Origin: Eggerthella sp. CAG:209
GTDB taxonomy: Bacteria; Actinomycetota; Coriobacteriia; Coriobacteriales; Eggerthellaceae
Assembly (NCBI GenBank): GCA_000436075.1
Contig: FR884587.1
Span: 1 to 11,517, forward strand
DNA: 11,517 nt
Direction of reading: 5' to 3'
Shown: in pieces, positions 1 through 6,071 of the stretch
Layout: every line of letters begins with the position of its first letter
Numbering within the stretch: position 1 is the first letter of the stretch
Made by a program: the position numbers and the translations under genes
The notes under the pieces: model-generated
The model's database searches: none
The model's input: only the letters and a program-made list of their open reading frames with translations
Told to the model about the DNA's origin: nothing

Positions 1-3000
1 TTCAGTTACCTCGTAGGTAAAGGTGCGCTTATGACCAGGAGCATCCTTCACCATATCGGACGTAAACTCAATCTGACCAAAGTCGAACGATACCGAATCG
101 CCATCCTTCGAATTGGGCGACTTCACCGTTGCGGAAGACACTTCGTTACCATCGCGCTTAGGCATCGGCGCGCCGTCACGCGCGGTGATGGTGAAATCGA
201 AGGAATCGTTTTCGATCCAGTCGCGGCCCTGCAGGATCTTGCTCAGATGAGCAGTTGCCGTATCGAACGAAACATTCTGAGCGCGGTACTTATTGGCGAA
301 AGAGACCACGTTGGTTTCCTGGCCGTCGACCTTGGTGGTTGTCGTCAGCTGGCCGTTGCCGTCGTCGGCAACATCGATGGTCACAACATGGTTTGCCCCG
401 TCGTAGTACAGGCCTGTAGCCTCAACGTACCAAAGCCCTGTTGCCTGGTCCTGAACTGCTCCTTCGGGAATTACTTCCTTAACCGTGAACTCGAAGTGCT
501 TGCCGCTATCGGCCTGGGTAAAGGTGTGTCCCGCGATCTTTGTCATCACATCGGCAATGCCCTCGGCGCGATCATTCGGGTTGGTGAACTGCTTGTCGCT
601 GTCAGCAAGAAGTGCCGCAGAAGCATCGTCTTTGCCTTCAATAACGAAGTTGAATTCTCCAGCCTTCATGTCGCGACCGGTCAAGGTCTTTTCAACCTGA
701 ATGCCGTTATAGGTGCTGCTCGTAGCGTACTTGTTGGCAAACGCCACTGCCACTGCACCATTGGGGTAGGTTACCTCGGCCTTGAGCGAGCCGGTATGGT
801 CGTCGGTCACCGTTACCTTCACCGTCTTGGTGCTGCGATCGAACTGCATGCCGTTTCCGTCGGCAGCAGGAACCGCTTCGCCATTCCACTTCGCCTCGTT
901 CACGTTAAAGGTGTATTCGCCCGGCTTTTTGAAGGTGATCTCGCCAAACTGGAAGCCCTTCACTTCATCGGCCTTGGCACCCGATACAGTAGCCGCACCG
1001 GGCAGCGTCACAGTGCCCGCCGTTACCGCATTCTGCGTAGTTTCGTCTGCAGCGGAAAGCTCAAATCCGAAGGTTTCGCCGTCCGCCATGTCGCGGCCCG
1101 TCAAAGTCTTGGTGCCGTCAATTGTTGCCGTTGCAGGCTTGGGGTCATAGCTGTTTGTGAATTGGAAGGAAGCTCCCTGAACGGGAACGCCATTTTTCAG
1201 GTACTGAGCACTCAGCACCAACGCCTTATTGTCGTTCTTGAGGGTTACGTTGACGGTCCAAATTGTCGGGTCGTACGTTACGCCTGCAGAATTAAAGTTC
1301 GGGTCTTTAAGGGCATCCTCCACGGAGCGCCAATTGCTGCCATCCCAGACCACTTCCATGATCTTGTAGGTGAACGTCTTTTCAGTCTGCCCCTGGCCCA
1401 GGTTGCTGTAAGTATATGTTGCCTGAGGGAATGTAATGGTACCGTTCGCGTCCACGGAAACTACCGCACCGCGGTAGGTTATACCGTTATGTACGCCCGA
1501 AATCTCCTGATCGTTATCAAATTTGGGCAAGGGCGCAGCTGGATCATTCGTGCAAGCAATTACATGGAACATACCCTGCTCAAGGGGACGCGCATCAGTC
1601 GAATCGGTATACTTCTTCTCTCCAACGGGCGCCCACTTAACCTCCTGGGTGTCGTATTCGTTAACGAAAGACGCAGAGGGCACCGTCGTTGGCGGTTCTA
1701 CCTTGTCGCCATCGTCGGAAAGCAACTTCTTCATTTCAGAATTTACCGTCAAATTGCCGGTATGGCCTTCGTCAGTAACCGTTACCGTAACCTCATACAA
1801 TGCCTCCGACGCGCTTACGCCAGGATTCAATACGCTGAGTGCTTCCGATTCACGAATCTCATAGGTATACACGCCCGGCTTGGTATACGTAATGTCGCTA
1901 AAGTTAAACGGAACCGGAGTACCAGCCGGAGTTCCGTCAGGCTGGGTCACCTCAACGGTTGCTCTACCGCCGATGGCCCCTTCAGGCATAGGAACATCGA
2001 CGGAGCCTTCGGGTGCTTCCAGAAGGAACGTGAATTTATCAGTACTGTTCCAGCTGCGGCCCGTAAGCACCTTTTCGCCCTTAAGAACCTGCGCTCCTTC
2101 AAGCTTGCCCGATGCGCTATAGGTATTCACCACTTTCGCATTTACCGTTTGACCAGCTACAATAGCGCCCGTAAGGTCTGTTCCGGTTTGGGTGAATCCA
2201 TCACGATCGGATTCGGTAACCGTGTAGCTCCAGCCGCCAGCAAGGCCATACACATACAGCGTTTCGCCTGCCTTCAGGTTGTGGCTTGCCTTGCCCTCTT
2301 CGTCGAACTTCAGGGTAAACGCGTCGCCCTGCTGCTCGCCGTTGGCGTTCTTCACCACAGCGCTAAAGCTCTTGTTTGCGCCATCTGGCATCGCAACGGT
2401 AAACTCGAATGAGTCGTCTGCGAAATCGTTAGCACTGTACCCGTCGGGCACCTTAAGCTCTTTCGTTACCGCCAAAGTACCGGGAAGGTCAACGGAAAGC
2501 TTGCCGTTGTTGCCCAAGTAGGCCCCAACCTGGCCTGCACCAACCCATTTCGGGTTCAGCACGTCATTGGCGGTTCCCGTGGCGTTGTCGTCTTTCGCTT
2601 TGTACAGGTTGTTGAGGTAGGTCAGTCGAGCAGTGCCGGCCTTGAAGTAGGCACCTTGGTTGTTCACCCCGATGGAGCCCTCGATAGCCTCGGCATCAGC
2701 GCCGTCAAAGCTTATGACCTTTTCCTTCTCCTCCACGGTACCGCTACCCGCATCCGTCATTTCGTAGTGCGAGTACTTGTACCAATAGGTATTACCCGCA
2801 ACCACCTGGTGGGCGCGCTGAGTGCACGCTTCATCAGTATAGATAGGCGTGTCGCTGGTGAAGTAATAGTAGATGTTGTCGCTTGAGGGCTCGAAGTTCG
2901 CAATGGTGTTGCCCAGGTAGCCCTGTTTCCAGTCGTTGCTGTAGAACGAAGCCTTGCCTTCCTGGGAGTTCGCCTGCAGGTACTCCGACATGGCGGCATC

Positions 3001-4530
3001 GGGGTTTGCCAACAGGCTTTCCACCCCAGGCTTCAGGCTTGACGTGTACACAACATTAATCGGCTTGGTGTCCGAAATCGTCATGGTCATAGACTTTTGG
3101 TCCACGTTGTAGCTACGCAGGGGGATCAGCGCTGCCGGCACCTTCACCTGAACCTTGTCGCCGACGGCAAGGTCGTCAGACTTGGTTACCGTGATCACCA
3201 CGTTGCCCAAGTTTACGCTCTTGTCGCCCATGGCTACCGTGCCGTCGAAGGTGTACGTATCCACATTACCTGCAGTGGTTTTCGTGGGATTTTCGAAAGT
3301 CTGCCCGTTCAGCGCAATGGCCTTGAAGCTATCAACCTGCATATAGGCGCCCAACGCGTCATCGAAGGTAATGTAGCCGCTCGTATGCTCAGCGCCCTCA
3401 GTGGCGTTCGTCGGGTAGCCCGACCCCTTAACTATCTCGGAAGAAATGTCATCGAATACCTTTTTCAGCTCATCAGCGTTCGTGGCAGACTTGTAGAAGT
3501 CGGAACCATCGGGACGCGTACCCAGGTTCCAATCCCAGCCTCCCCAGAATCCGCTGTTCTGGGTATAGGCGGCTTCAGGGTAGTTGCTGGAAACCGCATG
3601 CATGAATTTGTTTTCGTTGCTTGCTCCCGAAGGATCAGCAGAGGGATCTGCACCGCTGAAAATGCCAACGGTATACACGGTGGCTTTTTTATCCTTCATG
3701 GCTTTCGCTGCGGATACCGCGCTGCTGGCAACCTCCGACTCGAATCCGCTAGAAGAAGTAGGCGAACCGTCGGTGAAGAAGATAACGATCTTCTTGGCAT
3801 CTTCGCGGTTAGAAGTTTGGCTATCGGCAAGCTGCAAGCCGTAGTCGGCACGCGTGGAACCGGCGGGGTTGATGGAGTTAATGGTGTTCCTGAATGCGGC
3901 CGCATCCGTGCAAGGGGACATGGCCTTCATAACCTGGCTGTAGTTATATTCGTATCCGCCTCTATAGTACGTGTCGTTGCCTACAGCAGCAGATTTATCG
4001 CCCGAAAACTTCACGATGGAAACCTGATGCTGCTTTGATGAATCGGAGATGCCCTGGTTCTGCTCGGCAATATGGTTCACGAAGTTATTTGCCGCCTTCT
4101 TCAATGCGTCAATGCGCTTCGTATTGTCATTGCGATTCATGGGATCATCCATCGACCCCGAAGCATCCAGCACCAGCACAATGTCGAGCGGCGTGGTGGA
4201 CGTGGATGACACGTTAGACGTGGACGAAAGAGCAGAAAGCGCCGTTACGAACGCTGAATCCCCGCGATTAATGACGCTTCCGCTGCTCGTGGTAATTGTG
4301 TCGGTTGATACGGTTTTGTCCGTCCATATTCGACCGATGTTTGCGGTGTTAGGCGTTTCGCCGCCAAGGATCACCGCCCAATCGTCCATGGAAGACGGAT
4401 CTGCCACGGAAGCCGCCCCCCCCCGCATGGAACGGCCGTTGCCCTCATCATCTGCAAAGGCGAAGCTGCCGCCCAAGCATATAAGAGCAAGCGCTAAGGC
4501 CATTGCCAGTAATGGTCGTATTCGCTTCAT
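1..4530 (-). CDS. Large secreted vWA / isopeptide-domain surface adhesin (pilin-like), 3' end cut by window
   Basis: The frame is open without a stop for 1,510 codons from the ATG at 4530 to base 1, so the C-terminus, where a sortase LPXTG-type signal would be expected, is outside the window. Residues 1-26 form a signal peptide (MKRIRPLL, a hydrophobic core, cleavage after AFA). A von Willebrand A domain spans about 114-365 with a complete MIDAS: DASGS at 122-126 (D122, S124, S126), T226 in AGST, and D254 in FFTDGSP. An aromatic loop (GFWGGWDWN) lies at 327-335. Residues 366-682 are a linking region I do not recognise. From 683 onward come five complete Ig-like isopeptide domains and the start of a sixth, with KTLTGRDM-type starts and F-x-N-x-Y ends. 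The likely role is adhesion or a pilus-tip/stalk component on the cell wall; the ligand is unknown. A modest ribosome site (GGGGA, 6 bases upstream) supports the start. It is a single-gene unit as far as visible, separated from the men operon by a terminator. A G9 run in codons 36-39 may make it phase-variable. Confidence 0.92.
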   Translation of the reverse strand, partial: MKRIRPLLAMALALALICLGGSFAFADDEGNGRSMRGGAASVADPSSMDDWAVILGGETPNTANIGRIWTDKTVSTDTITTSSGSVINRGDSAFVTALSALSSTSNVSSTSTTPLDIVLVLDASGSMDDPMNRNDNTKRIDALKKAANNFVNHIAEQNQGISDSSKQHQVSIVKFSGDKSAAVGNDTYYRGGYEYNYSQVMKAMSPCTDAAAFRNTINSINPAGSTRADYGLQLADSQTSNREDAKKIVIFFTDGSPTSSSGFESEVASSAVSAAKAMKDKKATVYTVGIFSGADPSADPSGASNENKFMHAVSSNYPEAAYTQNSGFWGGWDWNLGTRPDGSDFYKSATNADELKKVFDDISSEIVKGSGYPTNATEGAEHTSGYITFDDALGAYMQVDSFKAIALNGQTFENPTKTTAGNVDTYTFDGTVAMGDKSVNLGNVVITVTKSDDLAVGDKVQVKVPAALIPLRSYNVDQKSMTMTISDTKPINVVYTSSLKPGVESLLANPDAAMSEYLQANSQEGKASFYSNDWKQGYLGNTIANFEPSSDNIYYYFTSDTPIYTDEACTQRAHQVVAGNTYWYKYSHYEMTDAGSGTVEEKEKVISFDGADAEAIEGSIGVNNQGAYFKAGTARLTYLNNLYKAKDDNATGTANDVLNPKWVGAGQVGAYLGNNGKLSVDLPGTLAVTKELKVPDGYSANDFADDSFEFTVAMPDGANKSFSAVVKNANGEQQGDAFTLKFDEEGKASHNLKAGETLYVYGLAGGWSYTVTESDRDGFTQTGTDLTGAIVAGQTVNAKVVNTYSASGKLEGAQVLKGEKVLTGRSWNSTDKFTFLLEAPEGSVDVPMPEGAIGGRATVEVTQPDGTPAGTPVPFNFSDITYTKPGVYTYEIRESEALSVLNPGVSASEALYEVTVTVTDEGHTGNLTVNSEMKKLLSDDGDKVEPPTTVPSASFVNEYDTQEVKWAPVGEKKYTDSTDARPLEQGMFHVIACTNDPAAPLPKFDNDQEISGVHNGITYRGAVVSVDANGTITFPQATYTYSNLGQGQTEKTFTYKIMEVVWDGSNWRSVEDALKDPNFNSAGVTYDPTIWTVNVTLKNDNKALVLSAQYLKNGVPVQGASFQFTNSYDPKPATATIDGTKTLTGRDMADGETFGFELSAADETTQNAVTAGTVTLPGAATVSGAKADEVKGFQFGEITFKKPGEYTFNVNEAKWNGEAVPAADGNGMQFDRSTKTVKVTVTDDHTGSLKAEVTYPNGAVAVAFANKYATSSTYNGIQVEKTLTGRDMKAGEFNFVIEGKDDASAALLADSDKQFTNPNDRAEGIADVMTKIAGHTFTQADSGKHFEFTVKEVIPEGAVQDQATGLWYVEATGLYYDGANHVVTIDVADDGNGQLTTTTKVDGQETNVVSFANKYRAQNVSFDTATAHLSKILQGRDWIENDSFDFTITARDGAPMPKRDGNEVSSATVKSPNSKDGDSVSFDFGQIEFTSDMVKDAPGHKRTFTYEVTE
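667..690 (-). repeat. 24-bp near-direct repeat, copy 1 (partner at 1087-1110)
   Basis: This stretch encodes the KTLTGRDM start of isopeptide domain 5 and matches 1087-1110 (start of domain 4) at 21 of 24 bases. The copies are exactly 420 bp, or 140 codons, apart. The eight encoded residues are identical. Similarity this high at DNA level suggests relatively recent domain duplication or gene conversion, and recombination between the copies would remove exactly one domain in frame. Confidence 0.7.
1087..1110 (-). repeat. 24-bp near-direct repeat, copy 2 (partner at 667-690)
   Basis: This encodes KTLTGRDM at residues 1141-1148, at the start of isopeptide domain 4. It differs from the copy at 667-690 at three bases, all silent at protein level. 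Confidence 0.7.
4416..4424 (-). repeat. Homopolymer of nine G (coding strand) near the 5' end of the surface-protein gene
   Basis: Nine consecutive C on the plus strand read as G9 in the coding strand, covering codons 36-39 (Arg-Gly-Gly-Ala) just after the signal peptide. Reading the shifted frames by hand, one extra G leads to a TAA after GAAACGCC and one G fewer leads to a TGA after TTGGGCGG. Both stops come before the vWA domain. Poly-G runs of this length are classic slipped-strand contingency loci in other bacteria; whether it varies here is not shown. Confidence 0.85.
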
Positions 4531-4661
4531 CTTCGATCCCCAATCTTGCTTTCGTTTGCTAGCGAATGCTTCTCCCGATGCTGCCGAGTTTTTCAACACC
4601 AGGGGATATCTGCGTACCGTCCAACCCACTTTTGTCGTGCGAAGAAGGGCACTTCAACTGA

Positions 4662-4690
4662 ATTATCGCAGATAATAGGTATGTTCGTAA
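4662..4690 (-). promoter_or_regulatory. Probable sigma-A promoter of the surface-protein gene (extended -10)
   Basis: On the minus strand, GATAAT (4667-4662) matches the -10 consensus at five of six bases and is preceded by TGC, giving the extended -10 form TGnGATAAT. A weak -35 (TTACGA, 4690-4685) lies 17 bases upstream, so the extended -10 probably compensates. Transcription would start near 4655, leaving a leader of about 125 nt before the ATG at 4530. The -35 lies inside one half-site of the adjacent operator-like cluster. Confidence 0.5.
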
Positions 4691-4707
4691 CGTTCGTATA
4701 TACGAAC
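4683..4707. promoter_or_regulatory. Operator-like palindrome with an extra half-site overlapping the -35
   Basis: A perfect 16-bp palindrome, GTTCGTATATACGAAC, occupies 4692-4707. A third copy of the half-site GTTCGTA lies at 4683-4689, exactly 9 bp from the palindrome's first half. The cluster covers and abuts the -35 of the surface-gene promoter, a position typical of a repressor or of an activator bound at the -35. The regulator is unknown. The arms point opposite to an actinobacterial or Bacillus LexA box, so this is not an SOS site by that consensus. Confidence 0.55.
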
Positions 4708-4833
4708 CCCTCTCTCTTTATAACAGGGAAAATGGTGCATTCGCCAAAGGAATTGGGCTACGTGCCATATTTTTTGAATTAAAGACCAATTCACGCTATA
4801 AATGGAAAATAAAGAAAGGTGCCGGATCCCACT

Positions 4834-4860
4834 AAAAAGAGCCGCCGGAAGCCCGACAGC
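4834..4860 (-). terminator. Rho-independent terminator of the men operon
   Basis: On the minus strand the RNA folds as GCTGTCGG, loop GCTT, CCGGCGGC: an 8-bp stem with two G-U pairs, extendable by three more pairs with the flanking AGG/TCT. It is followed at once by TCTTTTT. It begins about 60 bases after the stop codon of the bactofilin-like gene and sits well before the surface-gene promoter, so it separates the two units. Confidence 0.85.
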
Positions 4861-4920
4861 CCTAAAGCATTCATTATTAGAAGTGGCCTGAAGCCGAAAA
4901 TGGGAATCTGGTACCTGGCC

Positions 4921-6060
4921 CTATTTTTCCACTCGCTTGTCCATGAAACTTTGCGTAAGGTAGCCCGCAATGAAAATGGAGCATACGGTTGGCACCACGA
5001 AGAACAGATACGGGATATAGCAAACAGCGGTAAGGACAAGCGTTCCTATCACGCCCGCGCCCAAAGGCGCCATGCCCTCGAGCAGGCGGCGCCCCAATAC
5101 GTAGCCGGCAAACGGGATAGAGAACATCCACAGCACCGCAATGAAGATGAATATCAGCGCAGAAATGGGGGCCGTAACAAGCGGGAACAGCAGGAAGAAT
5201 CCCAACAGGGGCAGCACGAAAAACGCCACAAAGCCCAACATGAAGATGCGCGAAAGCTTCGTTTCCGTAAGCTTGACGGCGCTTTCCATTGCGCCCTTAA
5301 TCAAGAAGAAGAACAGCAGCACCAGCAAAGCATGTGCCATGCACGAAAACAGCAGCGGCCCAATCACGGAAAACGAGCTCTGTTCCGATCCTTCAGAAAC
5401 AGTAGAAACCAAGGCATCATCAACATAGCTTACGTTAGGAACGTTGGCGCCTTCCTCGATGGTAACCTGCGCGTTATTCGGCACCCGCAGCGTGCCGCCC
5501 ACCGTAGTGCCTCGCGAAACGTTAACCATACCCGCCGAAACGTTAACATCACCTGCATAGGATCCGGCAAGGTTAACCGTTCCCGCGGCAAAAGCTGTAC
5601 CCTGATAGGTTCCCGATACGCTCACATTCGAACCAGCAGCATACACACCGCACGCAGAAACGTCGGATGCGATAGACACATTCTGGCCCGCAATGGTGAT
5701 GTTGTTCCCCACCGTCGTCGAAGAAACGTTGACGGCCTGGCCTGCCGCACGCAAGCTACCGTGAATAGTAGAAGAAGCCACATTGAGCGTACCGCCAGCC
5801 AGCAAAGCGCTGCCGCCGGTTCCGCCGCCTACTTCAAGGCCCCGAGCGTTAAGCGTGTCCCCCACCCAATATAGGTCGCGCCCAACAGTAAGGTTCAGCG
5901 CATCGCGCTCCATAAGGAAGGCATTGCCCGTATAGGAGTCAACGTAGCTTGTGCTTTCCGCCGTTCCCTTGTCGAAAGCCGAATTGGCTGCAAATGCCAT
6001 GGCGGGCATGCAAAGCACTAAGGCAAACGCGGCAACAACAACCAGCAGCTTTTTTCGCAT
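4921..6060 (-). CDS. Secreted bactofilin-like beta-helix protein with C-terminal membrane segments
   Basis: Residues 1-24 (from the ATG at 6060) are a clear signal peptide (MRKK, hydrophobic core, cleavage after AFA). Residues about 85-200 contain roughly six repeats of 16-18 residues built on AG-x-x-V-x-V-S-x-x-T-x-x-G, the pattern of a right-handed beta-helix as in bactofilins (polymer-forming proteins). From about 230 to 370 there are four or five hydrophobic membrane segments, ending in a charged tail (DKRVEK). The helix should therefore face outside the membrane, whereas classic bactofilins are cytosolic. The length is 379 residues. A GTG at 6072 would add four residues and overlap the menE-menC stop by one base (TAGTG). 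AAGGA lies only 2 bases before that GTG and 14 bases before the ATG, so the start is not settled. It is the last gene of the men operon before the terminator. A scaffold or envelope role is plausible; a link to quinone synthesis is not established. Confidence 0.8.
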   Translation of the reverse strand: MRKKLLVVVAAFALVLCMPAMAFAANSAFDKGTAESTSYVDSYTGNAFLMERDALNLTVGRDLYWVGDTLNARGLEVGGGTGGSALLAGGTLNVASSTIHGSLRAAGQAVNVSSTTVGNNITIAGQNVSIASDVSACGVYAAGSNVSVSGTYQGTAFAAGTVNLAGSYAGDVNVSAGMVNVSRGTTVGGTLRVPNNAQVTIEEGANVPNVSYVDDALVSTVSEGSEQSSFSVIGPLLFSCMAHALLVLLFFFLIKGAMESAVKLTETKLSRIFMLGFVAFFVLPLLGFFLLFPLVTAPISALIFIFIAVLWMFSIPFAGYVLGRRLLEGMAPLGAGVIGTLVLTAVCYIPYLFFVVPTVCSIFIAGYLTQSFMDKRVEK

Positions 6061-6071
6061 GGCAAAAAACA

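Larger units (their letters stand above)
1..2484 (-). repeat. Tandem isopeptide-forming Ig-like domains in the surface protein (5 complete, 1 partial)
   Basis: Protein-level repeats. Domain 1 (about residues 683-803) is a shorter CnaB-like unit: K690, E773, N802. Domains 2-6 resemble the FctA/Spy0128 pilin family. Domain 2 (804-957) has LTGR at 822-825, E894 and N957. Domain 3 (961-1127) lacks the LTGR start and has K972/K973, E1059 and N1126. Domain 4 (about 1130-1268) has K1141, E1212 and N1266. Domain 5 (about 1270-1414) has K1281, E1352 and N1413. Domain 6 (from about 1416) has K1431 and E1510, then runs off the window. In this family an N-terminal Lys and a C-terminal Asn form an intramolecular bond promoted by Glu. 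I assigned the triads by position in each repeat, so individual residues are inferred. Such domains give a stiff, protease-resistant stalk. Confidence 0.8.
4531..4920. other. Non-coding region between the men operon and the surface-protein gene
   Basis: This is about 390 bp without a convincing gene on either strand, and it is more AT-rich than its flanks. From right to left it holds the intrinsic terminator of the men operon (4834-4860), an AT-rich stretch with a promoter-like sequence on the plus strand (4774-4802), a palindrome plus half-site cluster (4683-4707), an extended -10 promoter for the surface gene (4662-4690), and an untranslated leader of roughly 125 nt with the ribosome site. 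I see no riboswitch or T-box pattern in the leader. Confidence 0.75.

Noticed and set aside
31..2412. 793-codon open frame on the plus strand opposite the surface-protein gene
   Set aside because: It is rich in Arg, His, Cys and Ile with no recognisable domain, and lies wholly opposite a frame with clear signal peptide, vWA and repeat domains. It arises from the codon bias of the real gene.
4476..4530. Lipoprotein signal (Cys18) in the surface protein
   Set aside because: The residue before the Cys is Ile, which does not fit a lipobox; AFA followed by DD at 26/27 is a good signal peptidase I site. The Cys in the bactofilin-like signal peptide, preceded by Leu, fails for the same reason.
4531..4655. 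Riboswitch or leader peptide in the surface-gene leader
   Set aside because: I see only short weak hairpins. An open stretch starting at a TTG has no ribosome site. No known riboswitch core was recognised.
4683..4707. LexA (SOS) box
   Set aside because: The Gram-positive SOS box is CGAAC-N4-GTTCG. Here the arms are in the opposite order (GTTCG...CGAAC) with a 6-base centre.
4819..5874. 351-codon plus-strand frame starting near the terminator
   Set aside because: The product is a low-complexity Arg/His/Gln/Asn-rich sequence running opposite the bactofilin-like gene. The GTG start has an AAAGAAAGG-like sequence nearby, but nothing in the protein looks real.
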